In this document: positions 6,670 through 19,074 of the stretch, piece by piece | Layout: every line of letters starts with the position of its first letter | Numbering within the stretch: the stretch's first letter is position 1 | Assembly: GCA_902630715.1 (NCBI GenBank) | Contig: CACOVO010000001.1 | Location: 1 to 64,000 of the forward strand | Reading direction: 5' to 3' | Origin: an uncultured SAR86 cluster bacterium | GTDB taxonomy: Bacteria; Pseudomonadota; Gammaproteobacteria; Magnimaribacterales; Magnimaribacteraceae | Length of the DNA stretch: 64,000 bases | Translations under genes and position numbers: made by a program | Notes under the pieces: generated by a model | What the model saw: the letters and a program-made list of their open reading frames with translations, nothing else | What the model was told of the DNA's origin: nothing | Databases searched by the model: none

Positions 6670-9141
6670 CTAGTCCTCACCCCAAACTTTATTGATTCTG
6701 TCTTGAATTTTCTGAGAATAGATTTCGATGAGTTTTTTATTCCCTTCTATAACTTTTCTTTCTTCTTCTATTCTTGAAAGAACATCAACTAAATCATTTT
6801 TTGAAGGAAGTGGAATTTTGTATCTCTTAAGGTCATTGATTGATAAATTTGGTTGATTTAGTGCGGTAGCATTGGATTCAACATATGAATGAAAGTTATT
6901 TGATTGTAGAAGAACAAAAATATAATCTTTAATTGTCTGTGTATCACAACTTATTGATGCGACCCTTTGATTTAAAAGTGAATCATTAAATGACTTAGGA
7001 ACTAGTGCCACTTTTACTCCATCTGCAATAATTGTTCTTGTAAGTGCAACCACAATATCATTTTCTTTAACTAAAAATTTTGAATGCTTTTCTTTGAATT
7101 CACTTGGAAGGAAGTCTATCTCATTAACAAAATCTCCTAACCCGACATTAGTGATTTTTATAGATTTTATTCCCTGCTCTTGTTTAAAGTCTTTACTGCT
7201 AAATGAGTACCCACTTAGTATTGAAGAAACCTTTTCCAACTCAACCATCTCCCAACTTGGATCAATATCAATAGTTGGTTTGTAGTTCTCAACAACTTGT
7301 TTACACCCATCAATAATTTTTTGATACCCCTCTAACTCATCAACTATTTCTTGTTGAACTTCGAGAGGTGGGAGGGGGATTTCTAAGGATTTGATATTTT
7401 TAGTGTTAATGCTTGCTTGATTGACTGCTTTTTGAGCATATCTTTTTGCATCATTTATGAAATTATTTGATTTAAATATAAACAATGCATAAAGAGGTAA
7501 TATTTGATTTTGAATTGGTTTTAATTTAATTAAATTTGAACCATGAACAATTTTTTTATTTAAGTTGAAGATTGCTGTTTTTGCCAAGTGATCCATGCTA
7601 TTTATGTGACTAAATAAAATATCTCCTTTTTGTAAAAAATTTGATTCATCTACAGAATCATCTGTCCATTTTGTTGCTGAAGGGTTAAATGTCCCATCTG
7701 CTATTGAGGCAATTCGTGAAACTCTATACCTTCCCCCTTCATCTTGTTGTTTGACATTTTTTCCGTTTTTAATTTCACTAAATACTGATTCCAAACTCAC
7801 TAGGTCAAAGTTTGATTGACGGTCTATTTGTGTCTTATATCTTTCTAAAGAAAGAATGTAATCATTCTGAATAATATCTTCTTTATCTACATACATTAAA
7901 AGATCTGAGTCTTCATTATCTGACATTTTTATTTGATCAATTACTTGAGGAATATCATTTTCTTTAATTTGATTTCTTTGTGCACCCAAATCAAATCCAT
8001 CATTTTTAACCTCTGCAAAGAAAACTGAATCTCTTTCTTTGTTTAATTTCTTATCAAGAATAAGAATAGATGTCTTAACACCTGCATAAGGATTAAAAAC
8101 CCCGGCAGGTAAAGAAATCACTCCTATCAGTGCATTTTCAATAAGTTGTTTTCTTAACTCTTTATATGCTTTACCAGTTTGAAAAATAATTCCCTCAGGA
8201 ACAATAATTCCTGCACGACCATTGGGTTTGAGGTGTTCTAAGATATAACTGGTAAATAAAACTTCTGCTTTCTTTGATTCAACTCCAAATCTCTTATGAG
8301 GTTGAATTCCACCTTTAGGAGAGAAGAATGGTGGATTTGCAAGAATCACATCAAAGTATTCATTCCATTTATCCTCAGATGAAAGAGTATCGTATTCATC
8401 GATCTTTGGAGTGCTGAAACCATGCAAATACATATTTACTAATGAGAGTCGAATCATTTCGGGAGATATATCGTATCCGGTCACATTCTCACCTACTTTC
8501 TTTTTATCTTCTGCAGAAAGTTGGTCACCTAATTTTTTATCTGTGTTGGTCTTTAAAATATGTTTATAAGATGAAATTAAGAAACCTGCTGTGCCACACG
8601 CAGGATCAAGAATTGTTTCATTCTTTTGTGGGTCAATAATCTCAACAATAAAATCAATAATATGTCTTGGTGTTCTAAATTGCCCTGCATCACCTTGTGA
8701 ACCCATGATAGAAATTAGATATTCAAATGCATCCCCTAGTTTTTCTGAGTGCGAATAATTAAATTCATTTATCTCTTTTAAAAACATGTTCAGTGTTGAG
8801 GGATCCTTAAAAGGAAGAAACGCATTTTTAAAAATATCTCTAAATAAATGAGGTGCAGATGGGTTTAGATACATACTTTCTATTGCTTGACTGTATAGGT
8901 TTACCTTATCGACACCACTGAGTTTTGTATCTAATAGATTCTTCCATGCATACTTTTCATAATCTCCTACGAAGAAAGAACCCTTACCCCCCATTTCAAT
9001 AGATTCCTGATCCATGTCATCCATGAACTTATAAATTAGTCCTGTTGTGATTTGTTCTACTTGAGTTTGAGGGTTTGGAATCTTTCCAACAAGAATATCT
9101 CTCAAAGTATCTATTTTGCGTCTAGTATCAGAATCAAGCAC
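6670..9141 (-). CDS. type I restriction-modification HsdM-HsdS fusion (N6-adenine methylase + specificity domains)
   Basis: N6_Mtase motifs DPACGTAGFL and DVILANPPF, followed by two S-type target-recognition regions (FDLVSLESVFSEIKNGKN..., WEMVELEKVSSILSGYSF...) in one 823-aa ORF. Confidence 0.85.
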   Translation of the reverse strand: MLDSDTRRKIDTLRDILVGKIPNPQTQVEQITTGLIYKFMDDMDQESIEMGGKGSFFVGDYEKYAWKNLLDTKLSGVDKVNLYSQAIESMYLNPSAPHLFRDIFKNAFLPFKDPSTLNMFLKEINEFNYSHSEKLGDAFEYLISIMGSQGDAGQFRTPRHIIDFIVEIIDPQKNETILDPACGTAGFLISSYKHILKTNTDKKLGDQLSAEDKKKVGENVTGYDISPEMIRLSLVNMYLHGFSTPKIDEYDTLSSEDKWNEYFDVILANPPFFSPKGGIQPHKRFGVESKKAEVLFTSYILEHLKPNGRAGIIVPEGIIFQTGKAYKELRKQLIENALIGVISLPAGVFNPYAGVKTSILILDKKLNKERDSVFFAEVKNDGFDLGAQRNQIKENDIPQVIDQIKMSDNEDSDLLMYVDKEDIIQNDYILSLERYKTQIDRQSNFDLVSLESVFSEIKNGKNVKQQDEGGRYRVSRIASIADGTFNPSATKWTDDSVDESNFLQKGDILFSHINSMDHLAKTAIFNLNKKIVHGSNLIKLKPIQNQILPLYALFIFKSNNFINDAKRYAQKAVNQASINTKNIKSLEIPLPPLEVQQEIVDELEGYQKIIDGCKQVVENYKPTIDIDPSWEMVELEKVSSILSGYSFSSKDFKQEQGIKSIKITNVGLGDFVNEIDFLPSEFKEKHSKFLVKENDIVVALTRTIIADGVKVALVPKSFNDSLLNQRVASISCDTQTIKDYIFVLLQSNNFHSYVESNATALNQPNLSINDLKRYKIPLPSKNDLVDVLSRIEEERKVIEGNKKLIEIYSQKIQDRINKVWGED

Positions 9142-11593
9142 TAGATAACCTCTCTAAATCAACCTTTCCTTTAATAAACTGTGGGATCATTTCTTGTAAC
9201 TCTTCTGGTAAATTCTTAAATGCCTGTCCTGAGGGATGAACATTTAGTTCAACAAATCTCCCTTCATCAACTATTTCTCTATATTCAGGATCAGTTACAT
9301 AAGATTCAAAAACCTCTTTTGCATCTTGGAAATGATCATCAGATGGATTTAATTCCTCATCTAATTTTTCAAAATCTTCCTCTAAACATTCATTTTTAGA
9401 TTTAATTCGATCTATATGACCAAATGCATGCAATAACAATTCTGAGACACTGAGTTTTCTATCGAGTTCGAGAGATTTCCCTAGTTTCTGAAGAGTGAAA
9501 TATTCCTCAGGTTTGTCCAAGATATTTTCCTCTAAATAATTTTCCGCACTCTCAAATTCCATGTTTTCAACAAAATTACGAATAGTAGAGTTGTCTGTCA
9601 CCACTGATTGAAAAGATCGGTATAAATCACGATCTATTTTCATTCCTTCATCACTAACAGTTATTTCTTCTAAAAACTTTAAAGGATCTTCGTTGTAATT
9701 AGTTACTTCACCGACTGGATCAATATCAATAGGGTCGTCGATAGGGACGGAAGGTTTTTGAGGGAGTTTTAATATTTCATCGTAATCAAACTCCTTCTCA
9801 AAATATTCATAGTTTCCAAAGAAGTCGAAGAGATTGAATTTATCCTTAATTGAATCAACATGATAAGGTATTTCATTTTGTGAAATCCAATGGAACTTAA
9901 AATCATTCTTTCTAGTACCACGACCTTTCATCTGAATAAATTCACTGGGTGAATACACTGGTCGCATCAAACATAAATTTAATATGTCGGTGCAGTCATA
10001 CCCTGTGGTCATCATTCCTACAGTGACACACACTCTGGTTTTAGAAGTTCGATAATGTTCATTAACTTGAGACTGTCCATTCAAACCATTGTTTCTAAAA
10101 TCTATAGTCATCCTTTGGGATTCATCAATACTTGAGGTTACTTGAACGGCAAAGTCTGAACGATACTGATTAGGAAAAAGTTTATCTGCAAGGATATTTA
10201 ATATCTGAGTTACTTTTGAGGCATGATTTTGAGACACACAAAAAATTAGAGTTTTCCCAATTTCACCAGTGTAGGGGTCTCTTTTTGCTTCTTTGAGAAA
10301 GGTTTCACAAAAAATAGTGTTGGTAGTATCAGAGAAAAACCTCTTTTCGAAATCCTTCTTCAAAAAGGTTTCTTCAACATCATTACCCTCATCATCAACA
10401 CCTTCAAAAATATACCCCTCATCCGACAATAACTCGGTGGTGATTTCAGTCCTAGCATCAAAAACTTTTGGATTAACCAGGTATCCGTCTTTTACACCAT
10501 CTTCTAGTGAATACCTGAATGTGGGTTCTCCACTTTCACAACCAAAGGTGGTGTAAGTGTCCAGCAAAAATCTTTTTTCTAATCCCCTTGGATCTTTCTC
10601 ACCAAGTTTATCGACATCAACTGACCTCAAGAAATTTCTTGGTGTTGCGGTTAGTCCAAGTTTAAATCCATTAAAGTATTCAAAAACCCTTCTGCTTCTT
10701 GCACCTAGAGAACGATGTGCCTCGTCTGAGATCACTAAATCAAAATCATCATGATTAAAGATTTTCTTGTATTTGTTTTTACTTACAAACGATTGCACTG
10801 TGGAGACCACAATCTCTGCTTTTCTCCAATCACCCTGATTTTCTTTCCAAATTACAGTTCTAAAATCATTTTTTAATACTTCATCAAATTCCTTTTGTGC
10901 CTGAGTCTCAAGTTCAAGTCTGTCCACAAGAAACAAGACTCTATTAACTTTATAAAGTCTCAAGAACATTTTGATAATTGCACAAGAAACTAAAGTCTTG
11001 CCTGTGCCTGTTGCCATTTCTAGAAGAAATCTGTCTTTTCCATCTTGTACACTCTTCTGCACAGAATGAACTGCCCCCAACTGGTAATCTCTTAATACCC
11101 TTATTTTATTTCTTGTTAAAAAGTCACTCCTTTTTGATTCATCAAGGTAATTGGGGTCTTTTTCAAAATTTGGGTGCTGAGTTACCCCAATGTAGTTATT
11201 AGAAATTTTCTCATCTTCTTTAACAGGTGGATTAAATTTCTCTCTTCTTAGTTCAATTTGCTCTTGAGTGGGAAATTGGTCTATAACGAATGGACTGCCT
11301 TGCTCTAAATCCCATTGATAGTGCTGAATTCCATTAGAGAGAATCACAAATCTGCAACCTAGTGAGTCTGCGTAACTCCGTGCCTGTTCTTTACCATCTA
11401 GGGGGGACTTCAGTTCTCTTTTTGCTTCAATTATGCACAGGTATGATCCTTTAGAATCAAGCAAGGTGTAATCAGCAAACCCTGAATCATTTCGGGTTTC
11501 CGTTTCGACATTTACTTTTCCATCATCACCTGGCAAAACCCATCCGGATTCTCTTAAGAGTTTGTCGATTATGATTCTTGCACTTGCCTCCAT
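9134..11593 (-). CDS. hsdR: type I restriction enzyme R subunit
   Basis: LLEMATGTGKTLVSCAII Walker A, VISDEAHRS DEAD-like box, GLTATPRNF, IQMKGRGTRKN motif; overlaps the hsdMS start by 8 nt. Confidence 0.9.
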   Translation of the reverse strand: MEASARIIIDKLLRESGWVLPGDDGKVNVETETRNDSGFADYTLLDSKGSYLCIIEAKRELKSPLDGKEQARSYADSLGCRFVILSNGIQHYQWDLEQGSPFVIDQFPTQEQIELRREKFNPPVKEDEKISNNYIGVTQHPNFEKDPNYLDESKRSDFLTRNKIRVLRDYQLGAVHSVQKSVQDGKDRFLLEMATGTGKTLVSCAIIKMFLRLYKVNRVLFLVDRLELETQAQKEFDEVLKNDFRTVIWKENQGDWRKAEIVVSTVQSFVSKNKYKKIFNHDDFDLVISDEAHRSLGARSRRVFEYFNGFKLGLTATPRNFLRSVDVDKLGEKDPRGLEKRFLLDTYTTFGCESGEPTFRYSLEDGVKDGYLVNPKVFDARTEITTELLSDEGYIFEGVDDEGNDVEETFLKKDFEKRFFSDTTNTIFCETFLKEAKRDPYTGEIGKTLIFCVSQNHASKVTQILNILADKLFPNQYRSDFAVQVTSSIDESQRMTIDFRNNGLNGQSQVNEHYRTSKTRVCVTVGMMTTGYDCTDILNLCLMRPVYSPSEFIQMKGRGTRKNDFKFHWISQNEIPYHVDSIKDKFNLFDFFGNYEYFEKEFDYDEILKLPQKPSVPIDDPIDIDPVGEVTNYNEDPLKFLEEITVSDEGMKIDRDLYRSFQSVVTDNSTIRNFVENMEFESAENYLEENILDKPEEYFTLQKLGKSLELDRKLSVSELLLHAFGHIDRIKSKNECLEEDFEKLDEELNPSDDHFQDAKEVFESYVTDPEYREIVDEGRFVELNVHPSGQAFKNLPEELQEMIPQFIKGKVDLERLSSA

Positions 11594-11609
11594 GTTTACA
11601 AGTATAAAC

Positions 11610-11620
11610 CCCCTCTGTAG
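11610..11620 (-). repeat. right terminal inverted repeat of module 6
   Basis: cccctctgtag; pairs with 6363-6373. Confidence 0.8.
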
Positions 11621-11623
11621 AAC

Positions 11624-11645
11624 CTATTCAACGGTGACTGACTTG
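11624..11645 (-). other. extant glmS 3' end / putative attachment core: ctattcaacggtgactgacttg
   Basis: Encodes A K S V T V E stop of GlmS; parent copy of the six displaced repeats. Confidence 0.85.
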
Positions 11646-13459
11646 GCCAAGTTTCTTGGCTGATCAATATCTGTGCCTTTCAGAATAGCAACATGATAAG
11701 CGAGGAGCTGAAGAGGTATAGAATAAATAAGAGGTGCAATGAGTTCTGGTATTTCAGGAAGCTCAATAAATCTTGTAATAGATTCATCATCGTGATGAGC
11801 GTCAGAATGCCCAAAAACATAAAGTTTACCGCCTCTTGCTCTTACCTCTTCTAAGTTTGATTGTAGTTTCTCTAGAAGATCATCATTTGGAGCGACTGCA
11901 ACTACTGGCATTTCTGAATCAACCAGGGCTAAAGGTCCGTGTTTTAATTCGCCTGCAGGATAAGCTTCAGCATGTATGTAGGAGATCTCCTTTAGCTTCA
12001 AGGCACCTTCCATAGCGACAGGATAATGAATACCACGTCCTAAGAATAAAGCATGTTCTTTCTGATCAAAATCTTCAGCCATTTCTATTATTTGATCTTC
12101 TAAAGCCATGACGGAATCTAAAGAATCTGGAAGCGCTCTCAAAGAGTTGTTGATAGCATTTTCTGCAACAGACGAGAGGCCGTGATGTCTGCCGAGAATA
12201 AGAGTCAACATCAATAAACCTACAAGTTGTGTTGTGAAAGCTTTCGTTGAGGCAACGCCTATCTCAGGTCCTGCCTTGGTCAGAAAAACAAGATCAGATT
12301 CGCGCGCCAGAGAGCTTGAAGGAACATTACAGATTCCTAGACAAGCTAAATAATCTGAGTCCTTAGCCGAGCTAAGACAAGCTAAGGTATCAGCAGTTTC
12401 GCCAGACTGAGATATAGTAATAAAAAGCGTATTGGGGGCAACTACCTTGTTCCGGTAACGGAACTCACTTGCAACTTCTACACTGCATGGCAATCCGGCG
12501 AGTCCCTCTAACCAATATTTGGCTACCGTGCCAGCATGAAAACTTGTGCCACAGGCTACTATTTGAACTGATTCTACTTGCTTAAAGACCTCGGGGGCAC
12601 TCGGGCCAAAAATTTCTTCTTGAACTCCAGAATCAGTTAATTGGCCTTCTAAAAGTCCTTTAATTTTAGCGGGTTGCTCATTGATCTCTTTAAGCATGAA
12701 ATGTCTATAATCTCCCTTATCTACAGTTTCTCCTAAAGACTTCGCAACCACTACAGGCCTTTCAACTTCTTTATCCTCAAGGTTCCAATACTTTGTTTCA
12801 GTTGAGGTAATTTCTGCAAGATCTCCTTCTTCAAGAAATACAAAGTTTTCAGCAAAATCTGCAAGCGCTAGTTGATCCGAAGCGATGAAGTTCTCTCCAT
12901 GGCCCATGCCAATAACTAACGGGCTTCCTTTTCTTGCAGCTGATAAAATTCCTGGCTCACTCTCACAAACAGCGCCAATCGCATAGGCGCCCCTTAAGTC
13001 TTTTACGGCCAACTTTAGAGCATCTGTAAGAGACAGATTTTTCTCTGTCATTTTTGCATGAATTAAATGCGCAATGACTTCTGTATCGGTTTCTGATTCG
13101 AATTTATAACCCAGGGCCTTAAGTGTTGTTCTAATTTCTTGATGATTCTCAATTATGCCATTGTGGATTACATATACTTGGTTGTTTGAGTGATGAGGAT
13201 GTGCATTTGCCTCTGTTGGTAGGCCATGAGTTGCCCATCTGGTATGGGCAATTCCCGTATTTCCATTGACGGGATTTTTATCAATTGAATTTTGTAGCTC
13301 TGCTACCTTGCCCGTACTCTTGAATACTTGAACTTTTTCTGTTTCATCAAAAATAGCAAGTCCTGCTGAATCATAGCCTCTATACTCTTGGCGCAAGAGA
13401 CCTATCAGCAATTTATCTACTGAAGGCTTACTGGAAGCAACCCCGATAATTCCACACAT
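11624..13459 (-). CDS. glmS: glutamine-fructose-6-phosphate aminotransferase (isomerizing)
   Basis: MCGIIGVASSKPSVDKLLIGLLRQEYRGYDSAG ... DQPRNLAKSVTVE. Confidence 0.98.
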   Translation of the reverse strand: MCGIIGVASSKPSVDKLLIGLLRQEYRGYDSAGLAIFDETEKVQVFKSTGKVAELQNSIDKNPVNGNTGIAHTRWATHGLPTEANAHPHHSNNQVYVIHNGIIENHQEIRTTLKALGYKFESETDTEVIAHLIHAKMTEKNLSLTDALKLAVKDLRGAYAIGAVCESEPGILSAARKGSPLVIGMGHGENFIASDQLALADFAENFVFLEEGDLAEITSTETKYWNLEDKEVERPVVVAKSLGETVDKGDYRHFMLKEINEQPAKIKGLLEGQLTDSGVQEEIFGPSAPEVFKQVESVQIVACGTSFHAGTVAKYWLEGLAGLPCSVEVASEFRYRNKVVAPNTLFITISQSGETADTLACLSSAKDSDYLACLGICNVPSSSLARESDLVFLTKAGPEIGVASTKAFTTQLVGLLMLTLILGRHHGLSSVAENAINNSLRALPDSLDSVMALEDQIIEMAEDFDQKEHALFLGRGIHYPVAMEGALKLKEISYIHAEAYPAGELKHGPLALVDSEMPVVAVAPNDDLLEKLQSNLEEVRARGGKLYVFGHSDAHHDDESITRFIELPEIPELIAPLIYSIPLQLLAYHVAILKGTDIDQPRNLAKSVTVE

Positions 13460-13462
13460 CGT

Positions 13463-14809
13463 CTATTTCTTTTTATTCAGATTTACTTGTTTTCCTCTTC
13501 CGACACCCAATTTTCCTTTAGGAATATTTTTAGTTATCACCGATCCCGCCCCAGTGAAAGAGCCCTCTCCTAGTCTTAACGGTGCAACGAGGGAGCTATT
13601 AGACCCTATGAAGGTCCCGTCTTCAATTATTGTTTGATTTTTATTTTTTCCGTCATAATTGCAGAATATGGTCCCTGCCCCGATATTAACGCCTTTGCCA
13701 ATTTTTGCATCGCCAATATAGGTCAAGTGTTTTGCCTTTGAATTTGCACCAATGTGGCTTCTTTTTACTTCAACAAAATTTCCAATCTCAGCTCCGTCAT
13801 CCATTTTGGTTTGGACGCCAACATGAGCGAATGGACCTGCCTTGGCATTATTTTCAAGAACAGACTCTTCGACAAGAGTATAGGCGAGTAGTTCCGCATT
13901 TTTACCTATTGAGGAATTATGAACAATGCATCCAGGACCTATTTTAGCCCCAGACCCAATAAAGACCTCTCCTTCAAAAATAACGTTTTCGTCTATAAAA
14001 GCGCCCCTTTCAATCGAAACATCTCCTCTAAATGCAACTCGTTCAATGTTTGCAAAAAGAACTCCTCTATTTAAATGTTTTTTTGCAACAGAAAGGTGAT
14101 AAGCCCTTTCCAGCGTTTGTAATTCTTCGAGCGTATTGCAGCCTAAAACTTCATCGATGTCGGTCAGTTTCAATGACTGAATATTTAATTTCTCATGATA
14201 GGCTTCTTGAATAGTATCGGTTAAATAAAATTCTTTGGCTTTATTGTTATTTTTGATTTTTCCAATGAGGCGTGTCAGATCTTGTGCTTTAAATGCCATA
14301 ATTCCTGAATTTACCTCGGAAATTTCTTTCTCTATAGGAGAGGCATCCTTTTCTTCAACAATAGCTTGTACTTTATTCCTAGAACCACGGACTATCCTGC
14401 CATATCCAGTGGGATTTTCTTTATTAAAAGTTAATAGTGCTGGACCTTTGGAAGCCAGCTTGGCCAATCTTTGAACTGTATTTTCAGAAATAAGAGGCAC
14501 ATCGCCGTACAATATCACTACATTTGAATTATGCCGTATGTGTTTAAGAGCCTGCTTAACTGCATGACCAGTACCAAGTTGTTCTGATTGCTTAATCCAG
14601 TTAATTTTCTTGTTGCTGGAAAAAGCTTGTTTCACCTTTCTTGCTTCATGTCCAACCACAACATGCAACTTACATCTTTTTAAGTTAGATGCGGTGTCCA
14701 AAACATGAGCCAACAATGGTCTCCCGGCCAAATTAGATAAGACCTTGGGTAAGGGGCTACCCATCCGAGTGCCCTTACCGGCTGCCAATATAACAATATC
14801 TAAATTCAT
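13463..14809 (-). CDS. glmU: bifunctional N-acetylglucosamine-1-P uridyltransferase / glucosamine-1-P acetyltransferase
   Basis: LAAGKGTRMGSPLPKVL; hexapeptide repeats. Confidence 0.97.
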   Translation of the reverse strand: MNLDIVILAAGKGTRMGSPLPKVLSNLAGRPLLAHVLDTASNLKRCKLHVVVGHEARKVKQAFSSNKKINWIKQSEQLGTGHAVKQALKHIRHNSNVVILYGDVPLISENTVQRLAKLASKGPALLTFNKENPTGYGRIVRGSRNKVQAIVEEKDASPIEKEISEVNSGIMAFKAQDLTRLIGKIKNNNKAKEFYLTDTIQEAYHEKLNIQSLKLTDIDEVLGCNTLEELQTLERAYHLSVAKKHLNRGVLFANIERVAFRGDVSIERGAFIDENVIFEGEVFIGSGAKIGPGCIVHNSSIGKNAELLAYTLVEESVLENNAKAGPFAHVGVQTKMDDGAEIGNFVEVKRSHIGANSKAKHLTYIGDAKIGKGVNIGAGTIFCNYDGKNKNQTIIEDGTFIGSNSSLVAPLRLGEGSFTGAGSVITKNIPKGKLGVGRGKQVNLNKKK

Positions 14810-14850
14810 AGTGGTTGAGCTCTATGGCTGAATTTAATATGTCTATTAAA

Positions 14851-17515
<2,665 letters not shown>

Positions 17516-17516
17516 G

Positions 17517-19061
17517 CTACCAAGTTTGGGTTGACTTAAATTTCTCTACTGCTTCTTTAAGGGTAGCTAAAACGTCATCAGAGTAATCTCCAGTTTCATC
17601 GATTTTTTCAATGAACTCCTTATGCTCAGACCTAAGGTAGGAAATAAACGCAGATTCAAAATCAGCAATTTTTTCAAGCTCAACGTCAGCTAAATAACCT
17701 TCATTTACTACGTAGAGCATCGCTCCCATCTCTGCAACTGACATAGGCGCGTATTGCTTTTGCTTCATGAGCTCGGTAACCCTCTGTCCTTGCTCGAGTT
17801 GTTCTTTGGAGGCATCGTCTAAATCTGAAGCAAATTGCGCAAATGCTTCAAGCTCTCTAAATTGCGCTAAGGCTATCCTCACACCACCACCTAATTTTCT
17901 CATGATGGGAAGCTGCGCTGCGCCACCCACCCTAGAAACAGATATGCCTGGATTCATCGCCGGAAGAATACCTTTATTAAAATAAGATGTTTCCAAGAAA
18001 ATTTGTCCGTCGGTTATTGATATGACATTAGTTGGTACAAATGCTGATACGTCACCTGCTTGTGTTTCGATTATAGGTAATGCCGTCAAGGAGCCGGTCT
18101 TACCTTTAACCTTGCCGTCTGTTTCTTGCTCAACATATTCTTCATTGACTCTTGCCGCCCTCTCGAGCAATCTCGAATGGAGATAAAAAATATCTCCGGG
18201 AAATGCTTCTCTTCCTGGAGGTCTTCTCAAAAGGAGTGAGATTTGTCTATAAGCAACGGCCTGTTTAGATAAATCATCGTAAATAATCAAAGCGTCCTGA
18301 CCTTTATCTCTGAAATACTCTCCCATTGAGCAAGCAGAGAATGGCGCTAAGAATTGCAATGGAGCGGGATCTGCAGCTCCTGCCGCCACAACAATCGTAT
18401 GATCCATAGCTCCGAACTCTTCCAGCTTCCTAACAACAGATGCAATGGAGGATTGTTTTTGTCCAATAGCGACATAAATGCAAGTTAGATCCTTACCTTT
18501 TTGGTTAATTATTGCATCAAGAGCAATTGCAGTTTTTCCAGTTTGTCTGTCGCCAATGATAAGCTCCCTTTGCCCTCTGCCGATTGGCACCATGCTGTCG
18601 ATGGCCTTTAATCCTATTTGTACGGGTTGATCTACAGGTTTTCTGAACATAACTCCAGGAGCAACTTTCTCTACAGGAGCGGTTTCGGTAGATTTAATAG
18701 GACCCTTGCCATCAATTGGATTACCTAGAGCGTCTACTACCCTACCTACAAGCTCTTCTCCCACTGGAACCTCAAGTATTCGACCAGTGCATTTGGCAAC
18801 ATCGCCTTCAGAAAGCTGTTTGTAGTCGCCAAAGATAACTACCCCTACAGAATCTCTCTCTAGGTTAAGTGCCATGCCGTAGATATTGTCTTTAAATTCT
18901 ACTAACTCTCCGTACATGACTTCACCTAAGCCATGAATTCTTGCAATACCATCAGAGAGGAAGACTATTGTGCCTTCATTCGACTCAATAGCCGAAGTGT
19001 CGAGGGCATTAATCCTATCTTTGATAATTTCGCTAATTTCAGATGGGTTTAAAGTATCCAT
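17517..19061 (-). CDS. atpA: ATP synthase alpha subunit
   Basis: [22 protein letters not shown]. Confidence 0.99.
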   Translation of the reverse strand: MDTLNPSEISEIIKDRINALDTSAIESNEGTIVFLSDGIARIHGLGEVMYGELVEFKDNIYGMALNLERDSVGVVIFGDYKQLSEGDVAKCTGRILEVPVGEELVGRVVDALGNPIDGKGPIKSTETAPVEKVAPGVMFRKPVDQPVQIGLKAIDSMVPIGRGQRELIIGDRQTGKTAIALDAIINQKGKDLTCIYVAIGQKQSSIASVVRKLEEFGAMDHTIVVAAGAADPAPLQFLAPFSACSMGEYFRDKGQDALIIYDDLSKQAVAYRQISLLLRRPPGREAFPGDIFYLHSRLLERAARVNEEYVEQETDGKVKGKTGSLTALPIIETQAGDVSAFVPTNVISITDGQIFLETSYFNKGILPAMNPGISVSRVGGAAQLPIMRKLGGGVRIALAQFRELEAFAQFASDLDDASKEQLEQGQRVTELMKQKQYAPMSVAEMGAMLYVVNEGYLADVELEKIADFESAFISYLRSEHKEFIEKIDETGDYSDDVLATLKEAVEKFKSTQTW

Positions 19062-19074
19062 TTTTCTCCTGATG

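Noticed and set aside
10293-11202. Plus-strand ORFs antisense to hsdR
   Set aside because: Low-complexity shadow ORFs opposite a strongly supported gene.
3533-11645. Tn7 or Tn7-like transposon at attTn7
   Set aside because: The target gene is right, but no tnsA/B/C/D/E-like ORFs, no Tn7-type TGT...ACA ends and no simple 5-bp duplication are seen. Instead the glmS coding tail itself is repeated.
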